Below, piece by piece: positions 8,014-18,616 of a stretch of DNA of 64,000 nucleotides. The DNA is from Diaphorobacter limosus (GTDB taxonomy: Bacteria; Pseudomonadota; Gammaproteobacteria; Burkholderiales; Burkholderiaceae_C), in contig NZ_CP136921.1 in assembly GCF_033100095.1 (NCBI RefSeq), positions 3,995,001-4,059,000 of the forward strand. Direction: 5' to 3'. The translations under genes were made by a program, and so were the position numbers. Under the pieces are notes generated by a model, which saw nothing but the letters and a program-made list of their open reading frames with translations, was not told where the DNA came from and did no database searches. Position 1 is the stretch's first letter, and each line of letters opens with the position of its first letter.

Positions 8014-10256
8014 AAAGCAACTCCTCCGGTCCTGCGCCGCCCCTGGCCCCGGAGCCGGGTGACGGCGTACGCCCTGATGGCTTGCCTCAGCTGATTGCCG
8101 CCACTTCGCAGGCCGAGCCCGGCCAGGCCGACGCGCTGGCGCGTGCCCGCGCCTTTGCCGAGCCGCTGCTCATCGGCGAAACCCTGGAGACCGGCGAAAA
8201 CACCCTGGCCCATGCCGATGCCGTGGCCGCCATTCTGAATGCGCTGGGCAGTTCCGAGACCATGCAGGCGGCGGCCTATCTGGTCTATACCTGCAACCAC
8301 CTGAACAAGCCTGAAGAGGTCATTGGCAAGGCCTTTGGCAGCAACTTCGCGGCGCTGGCCGTGGAGACCACCAAGCTCATGCGCGTGCAGACCCAGGCGC
8401 GCGAGGCGCAGGTGGCCGGTCTGCAGGTGGACGACGCGGCCACGCAGAACGAAAACGTGCGCAAGATGCTGCTGGCCTTCTCGCGCGACCTGCGCGTGGT
8501 CATGCTGCGCTTGGCCTCGCGCCTGCAGACGCTGCGCTACTACGCGGCCAGCAAGCGCCCCGTCTCTCCGGCCATTGCCCGCGAGGCGCAGCAGGTGTTC
8601 GCGCCGCTGGCCAACCGCCTGGGCATCTGGCAGATGAAGTGGGAGCTGGAAGACCTGGCGTTTCGCTTCCTGGAGCCCGATACCTACCGGGAGGTGGCAC
8701 GGCTGCTGGACGAAAAGCGCGTCGAGCGTGAGCTGTACATGGAGCAGCTGCGCGCCCGGCTGGAATCCGAGCTGCGCGCCCACAGCATCAGCGCCAGCGT
8801 CTCGGGTCGGCCCAAGCATATCTACAGCATCGTCAAGAAGATGCGCGGCAAGTCGCTCAACTTCGACCAGGTGTTCGACATACGCGCGCTGCGCGTCATC
8901 GTGCCCAATGTCAAGGACTGCTACGCCGCATTGAGCTGGGTGCACAGCCAGTTCAGCCCCATAGAGGCCGAGTTTGACGACTACATCGCCAAACCCAAGC
9001 CCAACGGCTACCAGTCTCTGCACACCGTGGTGCGTGACGAGGCGGGGCGCGCCATCGAGATCCAGATCCGCACCCAGGCCATGCACGACCATGCCGAGCA
9101 TGGCGTGGCCGCGCACTGGGCCTACAAGGAGGCGGGCACCAAGGGCTATGCCGGCGTGTCCGCGGCCAGCGAGTACGACGCAAAGATTGCCGTGCTGCGC
9201 CAGCTGCTGGCCTGGGAGCGCGACCTGGTCGGCTCCGCCAGCCGCAGCAGCCTGTTCGAAGACCGCATCTATGTGCTGACCCCCGACGCCGCCGTGGTCG
9301 AGCTGCCGCAGGGCGCCACGCCCGTGGACTTTGCCTATGCCGTGCACACCAACGTCGGCCACCGCTGTCGCGGTGCGCGCGTCGATGGCGCCATGGTGCC
9401 GCTGAACACGCCGCTGCAAAACGGCCAGACGGTGGAGATCAGCACCGTGAAGGAGGGGCGGCCCTCGCGCGACTGGCTCAACCCGGAGCTGGGCTACCTC
9501 GTCAGCCACCGCGCCAAGGCCAAGGTGCGCGCCTGGTTCAACGCCCAGGCCACCGCGGTCACGGTTCTGCGCGGGCGCGAACTGGTGGAAAAGCTGCTGC
9601 AGCGCGAGGGCAAGACGGCCCTCAAGCACGACGACCTGGCCGAACAATTGGGCTTCAAGACGGCCGACGCGCTGTTCGAGATGGTGGGCAAGGACGAGCT
9701 CTCGCTGCGCTCCATCGAAACCCTGTTGCGCCCGCCCGAGCCCGTTGTGCCGACGCCCGATCTGCTGGTGCGCAAGGCGCGCGCCAGCGACGGTGGCGCC
9801 AAGGGCGGGGTGCTGGTGGTGGGCGTGGATTCGCTCATGACGCAGCTGGCCAAATGCTGCAAGCCCGCGCCACCGGACGATATCCGCGGCTTTGTCACGC
9901 GCGGCAAGGGCGTCAGCGTGCACCGCAGCGACTGCCGCAATTTTCACGAAATGTTTGCACGCAACGCCGAGCGCGTGATCGACGTGCAGTGGGGCAAACA
10001 GCAGCGCCAGGCCGCGGGCGCTGCGGTCTATCCCGTGGACGTGGCCGTGGAGGCCTCGGATCGGCAGGGGCTGCTGCGTGACATCTCGGAGGTGTTCGCG
10101 CGCGAGAAAACCAACGTCATCGGCGTGCAGACCCAATCCGTGAAGGGCACGGCCTGGATGACCTTCACCGTGGAGGTGTCCGATGCCGGCCGGCTGAACA
10201 AGGTGCTGGGCATGGTTGCCAACGTGCAAGGCGTGCGTTCGGCACGCAGGCGTTGA
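8010..10256 (+). CDS. relA: GTP pyrophosphokinase RelA, (p)ppGpp synthetase I
   Basis: Ribosome-associated alarmone synthetase of the stringent response, 748 residues. The N-terminal HD-like domain (residues ~50-170) lacks the catalytic HD and ED residues (AAAYLVYTCNHLNKPEEV in their place), so hydrolase activity is not expected. The synthetase domain has RPKHIYSIVKKM near residue 265 and the EFDD acidic motif near residue 319 (RelA type, not the RxKD of bifunctional enzymes), followed by KPKPNGYQSLHTVV. A TGS domain (~418-480), a Cys-rich segment (LAKCCKP, later SDC, near 614-640) and a C-terminal ACT domain (~675-745) complete the RelA plan. Confidence 0.95.
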   Translation: MKSNSSGPAPPLAPEPGDGVRPDGLPQLIAATSQAEPGQADALARARAFAEPLLIGETLETGENTLAHADAVAAILNALGSSETMQAAAYLVYTCNHLNKPEEVIGKAFGSNFAALAVETTKLMRVQTQAREAQVAGLQVDDAATQNENVRKMLLAFSRDLRVVMLRLASRLQTLRYYAASKRPVSPAIAREAQQVFAPLANRLGIWQMKWELEDLAFRFLEPDTYREVARLLDEKRVERELYMEQLRARLESELRAHSISASVSGRPKHIYSIVKKMRGKSLNFDQVFDIRALRVIVPNVKDCYAALSWVHSQFSPIEAEFDDYIAKPKPNGYQSLHTVVRDEAGRAIEIQIRTQAMHDHAEHGVAAHWAYKEAGTKGYAGVSAASEYDAKIAVLRQLLAWERDLVGSASRSSLFEDRIYVLTPDAAVVELPQGATPVDFAYAVHTNVGHRCRGARVDGAMVPLNTPLQNGQTVEISTVKEGRPSRDWLNPELGYLVSHRAKAKVRAWFNAQATAVTVLRGRELVEKLLQREGKTALKHDDLAEQLGFKTADALFEMVGKDELSLRSIETLLRPPEPVVPTPDLLVRKARASDGGAKGGVLVVGVDSLMTQLAKCCKPAPPDDIRGFVTRGKGVSVHRSDCRNFHEMFARNAERVIDVQWGKQQRQAAGAAVYPVDVAVEASDRQGLLRDISEVFAREKTNVIGVQTQSVKGTAWMTFTVEVSDAGRLNKVLGMVANVQGVRSARRR

Positions 10257-10285
10257 GTCGATTTTTTTGGGCCGTTTTTTGCTGC

Positions 10286-10291
10286 TATACT
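10286..10291 (+). promoter_or_regulatory. Candidate -10 box of the tRNA-Val promoter
   Basis: TATACT at 10286-10291 lies 22 bp before the mature tRNA 5' end. T-rich DNA stands about 18 bp upstream where a -35 box would be (TTTTTT at 10262-10267), a weak match. It is plausible because the tRNA needs its own promoter after relA, but no start site can be proven. Confidence 0.4.
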
Positions 10292-10312
10292 CCCAGCTTC
10301 TCGAACAAACAC

Positions 10313-10389
10313 AGGCGCGTAGCTCAGCTGGTTAGAGCACCACCTTGACATGGTGGGGGTCGTTGGTTCGAGTCCAATCGCGCCTACCA
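10313..10389 (+). tRNA. tRNA-Val, anticodon GAC
   Basis: 77-nt cloverleaf. Acceptor stem AGGCGCG pairs with CGCGCCU before A73 and an encoded CCA. The D arm is GCUC/GAGC, the anticodon stem CCACC/GGUGG encloses UUGACAU, so the anticodon is GAC (reads GUC/GUU valine codons), and the T arm is GUUGG with UUCGAGU. It stands alone between relA and phaR and is followed at once by a terminator hairpin. Confidence 0.97.
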
Positions 10390-10397
10390 ATTGAATC

Positions 10398-10430
10398 AAG
10401 CACCTCGCAGAAATGCCTGGTGCTTTTTTC
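10398..10430 (+). terminator. Rho-independent terminator after tRNA-Val
   Basis: AAGCACC (10398-10404) pairs with GGTGCTT (10419-10425) and runs into a T tract, nine bases after the tRNA CCA end. Confidence 0.8.
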
Positions 10431-10554
10431 TTGCCTGAATTTTGATCAGCTGGCAGATGCAAAGTGAGGGTATTCCTGTCCGCCATGCAGGCCAGGCCTG
10501 CCTAGAATCTGCTGCACTGCAATACAGACGGGCCAGAGACCCGAGGAGTCGTAA

Positions 10555-11094
10555 GTGTCAGACAACAATACCGCGCCAGAAGCCCCAACCACGCAGCGCG
10601 TGATCAAGAAGTATCCCAATCGCCGGCTGTACGACACTTCCACCTCGACCTATGTGACGCTGGCCGAGGTCAAGCAGCTGGTGATGAATGGCGAGTCGGT
10701 CGCGGTGCGCGACGCCAAGAGTGGGGAAGACCTCACGCGCAGCATCTTGCTGCAAATCATTCTGGAAGAAGAGGCCGGCGGCGCGCCCATGTTCAGCGAG
10801 GCGGCGCTGGCCAACATCATCCGCTTCTATGGCCATGCCATGCAGGGCTTCATGGGTGCCTACCTCGAGAAGAACGTGCAGATGTTCACCGAGATCCAGT
10901 CCAAGCTGGCCGAGCAGACGCAAGGCTTCACGCCCGAGATGTGGTCGCAGTTCATGAACCTACAGTCACCCATGATGAAGGGCATGATGGGCAACTACAT
11001 GGAGCAGTCGCAAAGCATGTACCAGCAGATGCAGGAGCAGATGCAGAAGCAGACCGAGCAGATGCTGGGTGCGTTTGGCCTCAAAAAACGCTGA
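10555..11094 (+). CDS. phaR: Polyhydroxyalkanoate synthesis repressor PhaR
   Basis: DNA- and PHB-binding repressor that controls phasin and PHB synthesis genes. The product is 179 residues. The N-terminal domain has the hallmark RVIKKYPNRRLYDTSTSTYVTL (PHB/PHA accumulation regulator DNA-binding domain), followed by the accumulation domain (FSEAALANIIRFYGHAMQGFMGAYLEKNV) and a Met/Gln-rich tail (MYQQMQEQMQKQTEQM) that should be helical. The start is GTG 10555 with GAGGAG-like bases at about 10543. It is the likely regulator of the PHB metabolism to which bdhA also belongs. Confidence 0.92.
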   Translation: MSDNNTAPEAPTTQRVIKKYPNRRLYDTSTSTYVTLAEVKQLVMNGESVAVRDAKSGEDLTRSILLQIILEEEAGGAPMFSEAALANIIRFYGHAMQGFMGAYLEKNVQMFTEIQSKLAEQTQGFTPEMWSQFMNLQSPMMKGMMGNYMEQSQSMYQQMQEQMQKQTEQMLGAFGLKKR

Positions 11095-11121
11095 CGTTCC
11101 CTAAACTGGGAAAATACGGGG

Positions 11122-12513
11122 ATGAGCGAAGCACTCTCCCCGACAAAAAACCCCAAGATCGGCTTCGTCAGCCTGGGCTGCCCCAAGAACCTGACGGACT
11201 CCGAACTCATACTCACCCAGCTCTCCGCCGAGGGCTACGAGACCTCCAAGACCTTCCAGGGCGCGGATCTGGTCATCGTCAACACCTGCGGCTTCATCGA
11301 CGATGCCGTGCGCGAGAGCCTGGACACGATTGGCGAGGCCCTGGCCGACAACGGCAAGGTCATCGTCACCGGCTGCCTGGGCGCGCGCGCCGATGATGGC
11401 GGCGGCAACCTGGTTAAGGGCGTGCACCCGAATGTGCTGGCCGTCACCGGCCCGCATGCCACGCAGGAGGTGATGGAGCATGTGCACCAGCACCTGCCCA
11501 AGCCGCACGACCCTTTCATCGACCTGGTGCCCGGCGCCTTCAGCGAGGCCGGCATCAAGCTCACGCCGCGCCACTACGCCTACCTGAAGATCTCCGAGGG
11601 CTGCAACCACCGCTGCACCTTCTGCATCATTCCGTCGATGCGTGGCGACCTGGTGTCGCGCCCGATCGGCGATGTGCTGAAGGAGGCCAGGGCGCTGTTC
11701 GAGGGCGGTGTGAAGGAGCTCTTGGTGGTCAGCCAGGACACCTCGGCCTACGGCGTGGACGTGAAATACCGCACAGGTTTTTGGGACGGCAAGCCGGTGC
11801 GCACGCGCCTGTTGGAGCTGGTGCAGCAGCTCGGCGAGATCGCCCGGGGGTACGGCGCCTGGGTGCGTCTGCACTACGTTTATCCGTACCCGAGCGTGGA
11901 CGACATCATCCCGCTGATGGCCGACGGCCTGGTGCTGCCCTACCTGGACGTGCCCCTGCAGCACAGCCACCCCGATGTCCTGAAGCGCATGAAGCGCCCG
12001 GCCAGCGGCGAGAAGAACCTGGAGCGCATCCAGCGCTGGCGCGAGATGTGCCCCGAGCTGGTGATACGCAGCACCTTCATCGCCGGCTTTCCTGGCGAGA
12101 CGGAAGAAGAGTTCGAGCACCTGCTGCAGTTCCTGCGCGAGGCGCAGATCGACCGCGCCGGCTGCTTTGCCTATAGCAACGTCAACGGAGCCGCGGCCAA
12201 TGACCTGCCGGGCATGCTGCCGATGGAGCTGCGCGAGGAGCGCCGTGCACGCTTCATGGCCGTGGCCGAAGAGGTCTCCACCGCCCGCCTGCAGCGCCGC
12301 GTGGGCCAGACCCTGCAGGTGCTGGTGGACAAGTCCGTGGGCCTGGGCAAGAAGGGCGGCGTGGGTCGCAGCTGGGCCGATGCGCCCGAGATCGACGGCC
12401 TGGTCCATCTGCTGCCGCCCGAGAAGATCAGCAAAACCTACAAGGTGGGCGACTTCGTCAAGGCGCGCATCGTGGGCACGCAGGGGCATGACCTGGTGGG
12501 CGTGCCGGTCTGA
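11122..12513 (+). CDS. rimO: Ribosomal protein S12 methylthiotransferase RimO
   Basis: Radical-SAM enzyme that adds a methylthio group to Asp88/89 of ribosomal protein S12. The 463-residue product has an N-terminal UPF0004 domain with cluster-binding cysteines ([26 protein letters not shown]), the radical-SAM triad [11 protein letters not shown] near residue 160, and a C-terminal TRAM domain ([11 protein letters not shown] to the end). The [15 protein letters not shown] start and the IIPSMRGDL segment separate RimO from MiaB. It stands 27 bp after phaR and ends at a bidirectional terminator. Confidence 0.96.
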   Translation: MSEALSPTKNPKIGFVSLGCPKNLTDSELILTQLSAEGYETSKTFQGADLVIVNTCGFIDDAVRESLDTIGEALADNGKVIVTGCLGARADDGGGNLVKGVHPNVLAVTGPHATQEVMEHVHQHLPKPHDPFIDLVPGAFSEAGIKLTPRHYAYLKISEGCNHRCTFCIIPSMRGDLVSRPIGDVLKEARALFEGGVKELLVVSQDTSAYGVDVKYRTGFWDGKPVRTRLLELVQQLGEIARGYGAWVRLHYVYPYPSVDDIIPLMADGLVLPYLDVPLQHSHPDVLKRMKRPASGEKNLERIQRWREMCPELVIRSTFIAGFPGETEEEFEHLLQFLREAQIDRAGCFAYSNVNGAAANDLPGMLPMELREERRARFMAVAEEVSTARLQRRVGQTLQVLVDKSVGLGKKGGVGRSWADAPEIDGLVHLLPPEKISKTYKVGDFVKARIVGTQGHDLVGVPV

Positions 12514-12528
12514 CTGCGGCGTCGGCAC

Positions 12529-12563
12529 AAAAAAGGAGCGTGTGAACCACGCTCCTTTTTTTT
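12529..12563. terminator. Bidirectional terminator between rimO and the FKBP gene
   Basis: GGAGCGTG (12535-12542) pairs with CACGCTCC (12548-12555) around a 5-nt loop. Six A's stand on the left and eight T's on the right, so it can stop transcription from both converging genes. Confidence 0.9.
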
Positions 12564-12583
12564 GAGGGCAGGGCAGGGCGCTA

Positions 12584-12943
12584 TCAGCCCCCCACGGCCA
12601 GCAGCTCCACGTCGAACTTCAGCGTGGCGTTGGGCGGGATCACGCCGCCGGCGCCGCGCGCGCCGTAGCCCAGATCCGCCGGGATGATGAGGGTGCGCTG
12701 GCCGCCGATCTGCATGCCCTGCACGCCCTCGTCCCAGCCCTTGATGACCATGCCCGCGCCCAGGGGAAACTCGAACGGATCGTTACGGTCACGGCTGGAG
12801 TCGAACTTGGCGCCCTGCTGGCCGTCCTTGTAGAGCCAGCCGGTGTAGTGCACGCGCACCGACTGGCCGCGTGTGGCCTGGGCGCCGGTGCCGACGACGC
12901 TGTCTTCGTACTGCAGGCCGGAGGCCGTGGTGGTGAATGCCAT
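12584..12943 (-). CDS. FKBP-type peptidyl-prolyl cis-trans isomerase
   Basis: Small single-domain FKBP of 119 residues, no signal peptide, so cytosolic. Active-site features are VHYTGWLYKDGQQGAKFDSSRDR, FEFPLGAGMVIKGWDEGVQGM, GGQRTLIIPADLGYGARGAGGVIPPNATLKFDVELL, the full FKBP consensus including Tyr, Asp, Val-Ile and Trp. It resembles E. coli SlyD-less short FKBPs and the Neisseria/Burkholderia 12-kDa FKBP. It is the only gene of its unit and is followed by the shared terminator with rimO. Confidence 0.93.
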   Translation of the reverse strand: MAFTTTASGLQYEDSVVGTGAQATRGQSVRVHYTGWLYKDGQQGAKFDSSRDRNDPFEFPLGAGMVIKGWDEGVQGMQIGGQRTLIIPADLGYGARGAGGVIPPNATLKFDVELLAVGG

Positions 12944-12963
12944 GTTGATTCCTTGAATTGCTT

Positions 12964-13015
12964 CAAAAAGTAGAGCTTACTGCGCTTGCCAATCAAGCGC
13001 TTGAGCTCAAAAAGA
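12964..13015 (+). repeat. Short interspersed repeat, copy 3
   Basis: AGTAGAGCTTACTGCGCTTG, spacer CCAAT, then CAAGCGCTTGAGCTCAAAAA. It lies between the FKBP and HxlR-like genes, in the 5' leader of the FKBP gene. Confidence 0.65.
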
Positions 13016-13058
13016 CCAAAACCCGCATCGAGCGGGTTGGGTGGGTGAAGGGGCTGTC

Positions 13059-13364
13059 TTACTTCTTCGCGCGTGCTGCCGTCCAGCGGTTGGCAAAGGC
13101 CTGCACGTCGGACAGGCGCTTGAGCAGATCCTGCCCCGAGGGGGTGACGATGTAGCCGTCGCTGCCGTGGTCCATGAAACCGGCTTCGCGCAGTTCCTTG
13201 ATGCGGGTGTTCAGCGTGTTGGGCGTGATGCCGCCAACGCTGTCCTGCAGCAGGCGGAAGGTCTGCGGGTGGCCGTCGCGCAGCGCCCACAGCACGCGCA
13301 GCGCGTAGCGGCATTCGAGTTTCTCGAACAGCTGAAAGACGGCGGCGTTTTCCTTGGAGCTCAT
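13059..13364 (-). CDS. Small HxlR-like winged-helix regulator
   Basis: 101-residue DNA-binding protein. The layout CRYALRVLWALRDGHPQTFRLLQDSVGGITPNTLNTRIKELREAGFM followed by a wing (YIVTPSGQDLLKRLSDVQAFANRW) matches the HxlR/MarR winged-helix plan, with the recognition helix around TPNTLNTRIKEL. The family usually regulates adjacent genes, often in response to oxidants or aldehydes; here the FKBP gene is downstream in the same direction, 115 bp away. No redox Cys is placed as in typical HxlR sensors beyond the Cys in LECRYAL. Confidence 0.7.
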   Translation of the reverse strand: MSSKENAAVFQLFEKLECRYALRVLWALRDGHPQTFRLLQDSVGGITPNTLNTRIKELREAGFMDHGSDGYIVTPSGQDLLKRLSDVQAFANRWTAARAKK

Positions 13365-13619
13365 GAACGCTTCTCCTTACGCTTGGGTTGGGTGATGGGG
13401 GTCTCCGCCGCATGCGGCGGGGTGACCGGGGTCGCAAAAAACGATAGCAATATAACGCGGAAATGCAACCGCTACAAGTTTGGTAGCTCCTGGCGCCTAT
13501 CTGTCGTGCGCAAACGTCATAAATTGGCCGCAGTGTTGATGGTTGGATCAGGGCCGATTGCGCCGTAGCATGGCATGCTTTGCGGCTTTCCCGCTTTGCC
13601 ACCGATCGGTCTTTTCCAC

Positions 13620-14828
13620 ATGCCTTCGAATCCATCCACTGCACCCCGCCTGCCGCTTGAAGGCCTGCGCGTGGTGGAGTTCACCCACATGGTCATGGGT
13701 CCGACCTGCGGCATGGTACTGGCCGACCTGGGGGCCGAGGTCATCAAGGTCGAGCCCGTGGAGGGCGACCGCACGCGCCACCTGCTGGGGGCGGGGGCGG
13801 GTTTTTTCCCGATGTTCAACCGCAACAAGAAGAGCATCGCCATCGACCTGCGCAAGCGCCAGGGGCGAGAGGTGGCGATCCGCCTGGCGAGCTCGGCTGA
13901 CGTGGTGGTGCAGAACTTCAAGCCGGGCGTGATGGCCAAGTACGGCCTGGACTACGCCGCGCTCTCGCGCCTGAACGAGCGTATGGTTTACGTGAACCAC
14001 ACCGGTTTTCTGCCTGGGCCGTACGAGCACCGCACGGCGCTGGACGAGGTAGTGCAGATGATGGGCGGGCTGGCCTACATGACCGGCCGCTCGGGCGACC
14101 CGTTGCGCGCCGGCAGCAGCGTCAACGACATCATGGGTGGCATGTTTGGCGCCATGGGTGCCATGGCGGCGCTGATGCAGCGCCAGCAGACTGGACTGGG
14201 CCAGGAGGTGGATTCGGCCCTTTTCGAGAACAACGTCTTCCTGGTGGGCCAGCACATGATGCAGTACGCCGTCACCGGCCAGCCCGCCGCACCCATGCCC
14301 GAGCGCATCTCATCCTGGGCCGTGTACGACGTGTTCGATGTCAAGGACGGCGGGCAGATCTTTCTGGCGGTGGTGAGCGACGCGCAGTGGCAAGTTTTTT
14401 GCGACGCCATGGGCTACGCCGATCTCAATGCCGACCCGCGCCATGCCAGCAACAACGACCGCGTGCGCCAGCGCGCCACGCTTGTCCCTGAGCTGCGCCG
14501 GCGTCTGGGGCAGCACCGGGCCGAGGAGCTGGCGGCGGTGTTCGAGCGCCACGGCCTGCCGTTCGCGCCCATCGCACGCCCCGAGCAGCTGTTCGACGAT
14601 CCGCACCTGACCGCCACCGGGGGCCTGGCCGAGATCACGCTACCCGACGGTGAACGTGCGGGGCAGGTGGCGCGCACCACGCTGCTGCCGCTGCGCATGG
14701 ACGGCAAGCGTCCGGGCGTGCGCAGCGACCCGCCGCGCCTGGGCCAGCACACCGAGCAGCTGCTGCAGGGGTTGGGCTATGACGCCGGGCAGATCCAGGC
14801 ACTGCTGGAGGCCAAGGCGGTGGTTTGA
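13620..14828 (+). CDS. CaiB/BaiF family (class III) CoA-transferase
   Basis: Moves CoA between an acyl-CoA and a free acid. The 402-residue product starts LPLEGLRVVEFTHMVMGPTCGMVLADLGAEVIKVEPVEGDRTR, a typical family N-terminus. The likely catalytic Asp170 is in GSSVNDIMGGMFGA, and the C-terminal region includes PFAPIARPEQLFDDPHL. ATG 13620 is used; an in-frame start at 13575 precedes homology. The acid partner is unknown. Class III CoA-transferases in this family of bacteria often act in carboxylic-acid catabolism, but no pathway genes flank this one. Confidence 0.85.
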   Translation: MPSNPSTAPRLPLEGLRVVEFTHMVMGPTCGMVLADLGAEVIKVEPVEGDRTRHLLGAGAGFFPMFNRNKKSIAIDLRKRQGREVAIRLASSADVVVQNFKPGVMAKYGLDYAALSRLNERMVYVNHTGFLPGPYEHRTALDEVVQMMGGLAYMTGRSGDPLRAGSSVNDIMGGMFGAMGAMAALMQRQQTGLGQEVDSALFENNVFLVGQHMMQYAVTGQPAAPMPERISSWAVYDVFDVKDGGQIFLAVVSDAQWQVFCDAMGYADLNADPRHASNNDRVRQRATLVPELRRRLGQHRAEELAAVFERHGLPFAPIARPEQLFDDPHLTATGGLAEITLPDGERAGQVARTTLLPLRMDGKRPGVRSDPPRLGQHTEQLLQGLGYDAGQIQALLEAKAVV

Positions 14829-14886
14829 TTTTGAATGTCTTTGGGCTGTGAGGCGCTACAGTCAAGCGCTAACAGCTATCATTTTA
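14826..14886 (-). repeat. Short interspersed repeat, copy 4
   Basis: Reads ATGATAGCTGTTAGCGCTTGA, then GTAGCGCCTCACAG and an A-rich tail on the minus strand, between the convergent CoA-transferase and ketopantoate-reductase-like genes. It overlaps the stop codon of the latter. Confidence 0.7.
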
Positions 14887-15816
14887 GATGGATTTTGCCT
14901 GCAGCATGCGCACCAGTACCAGCAGGGCGCGGTTGACCGGGGTGGCCAGGCCCAGCGCTGCGCCGCGGCGCACCACATAGCCGTTCAAATGCTCGATCTC
15001 GCTGGGTCGGCCGCGTGCCAGATCCTGGGCGGTGGATGACAGCTGGCCCGGCATGCTTTGCGCAATGCCGCGCACGGCGGCATGCACGTCACCGTCCATG
15101 CGCACGCCGTCGGCCTGCGCCACGGCCTGGCATTCGGCCACCAGATCGGCAATCACCGCGCTGGCGCCATCCTGTTGCACCAGCCAGCCATAGGGCTGCT
15201 GGGTGATCGCCGACAGCGCGTTGTAGGCACAGTTGATGACCAGCTTGGCCCACAGCGCGCCGCGCACGTTGCCGGACACCTGGGTGGGAATGCCAGCCGC
15301 GGCCAGTTCAAGCGCCAGGCGCTCGCTGACGGGCGAGGGGGCTATCAGCAGATCGCCGCGCCCGAAATGCCGCACATGGCCCGGCCCGGCCATGGCCGTG
15401 GCCACATACACCACGGCGGCGGCCACGGGCTGAGCGGGGCCGAGCATGGCGCGCACGCGCTCGTCGTTGTCCACGCCGTTCTGCAGCGTCAGCACCAGGG
15501 CGCCGGGCGCCAGATGCGGCTGGATCTGGCGCGCGGCGGTCTCGGTGTCGGTGGATTTGACGCACAGCAGCACCACGTCGGCGCCGGCTACCGCCTTGGC
15601 TTCGGTGCTGGCGCTCAGGCGCACATGCTCATCAAGCGTTGCGCTCTGCAGCCGCAGACCATGGGCGGTAATGGCCTGCACATGGGCCTGGCGGCCAATG
15701 AGGGTGACGGCATGTCCGGCGCGCGCCAGCAGCGCGCCAAAGTAGCAGCCCACCGAGCCCGCGCCCATGACGGCAAACGCGAGGCGTGGGGCAGAGGTGT
15801 CGGGGGTGGTGGTCAT
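14884..15816 (-). CDS. 2-dehydropantoate 2-reductase family protein
   Basis: NADP-dependent reductase of the ApbA/PanE fold, 310 residues. It has the N-terminal dinucleotide motif AVMGAGSVGCYFGALLARAGHAVTLIGR, VLLCVKSTDTETAARQI, TLQNGVDN, and the ketopantoate-reductase C-terminal helical domain (GALWAKLVINCAYNALSAITQQPYG with the catalytic Lys, then PSEIEHLNGYVVRRGAALGLATPVN). ATG 15816 is chosen because the Rossmann strand follows within 15 residues. PanE in pantothenate synthesis is the default role, but paralogues with other 2-oxoacid substrates are common, so no symbol is given. Confidence 0.82.
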   Translation of the reverse strand: MTTTPDTSAPRLAFAVMGAGSVGCYFGALLARAGHAVTLIGRQAHVQAITAHGLRLQSATLDEHVRLSASTEAKAVAGADVVLLCVKSTDTETAARQIQPHLAPGALVLTLQNGVDNDERVRAMLGPAQPVAAAVVYVATAMAGPGHVRHFGRGDLLIAPSPVSERLALELAAAGIPTQVSGNVRGALWAKLVINCAYNALSAITQQPYGWLVQQDGASAVIADLVAECQAVAQADGVRMDGDVHAAVRGIAQSMPGQLSSTAQDLARGRPSEIEHLNGYVVRRGAALGLATPVNRALLVLVRMLQAKSI

Positions 15817-15882
15817 GGCGGGATGGGCAAGGGTTGGTGCGCAGGCATTGTCCATGGCGCGCAGCACCGTGCAACAGGGCGC

Positions 15883-15915
15883 AAAAAAAGCCCCGGCACC
15901 GGGCGGTGGCGGGGC
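15883..15915 (-). terminator. Rho-independent terminator of rpoD
   Basis: On the minus strand GCCCCG (15915-15910) pairs with CGGGGC (15895-15890) and is followed by seven T's, about 20 bp after the rpoD stop codon. Confidence 0.8.
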
Positions 15916-15936
15916 TGGCTGGGTGACGCGATGCGG

Positions 15937-18351
<2,415 letters not shown>

Positions 18352-18588
18352 GGAACAACCTCAGGGTCAAAAACGGACACACAAAGAAAACACAAGCGCC
18401 AGCGGTATCGGCGCGGTCAGGCACGGCGCAGGCCGGGGCATGCGCGGTTCGAGGGGCAGGCCCTCAGAGGCAAGATGTCTGGGCGAACATTTGGGATGCA
18501 GTCCTTGCGGTGGGGTGGGCGGTTGCGCGCTGTTGTCGCGGTTGCCTGATCCGGAGGTGCTGCTGTCGCTCTTGCCGACAAACCTTAC

Positions 18589-18616
18589 ATTATACCGACT
18601 TGGATTTTTTCAAGAG
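18589..18616 (-). promoter_or_regulatory. Candidate sigma-70 promoter for rpoD
   Basis: On the minus strand a perfect TATAAT (18594-18589) stands 16 bp from CTCTTG (18616-18611), or 13 bp from TTGAAA, a poorer spacing. The -35 element overlaps the last codons of dnaG. This would give rpoD an mRNA leader of about 230 nt independent of dnaG read-through. Confidence 0.5.

Noticed and set aside
8010..8520. RelA as a bifunctional SpoT-like enzyme
   Set aside because: The HD and ED hydrolase residues are absent and the synthetase has the EFDD motif of RelA.
13440..13560. Possible degenerate copy of the short repeat (GGTAGCTCCTGGCGCC ... AAACGTCATAAATTGG)
   Set aside because: The right half does not match well enough to count it among the family.
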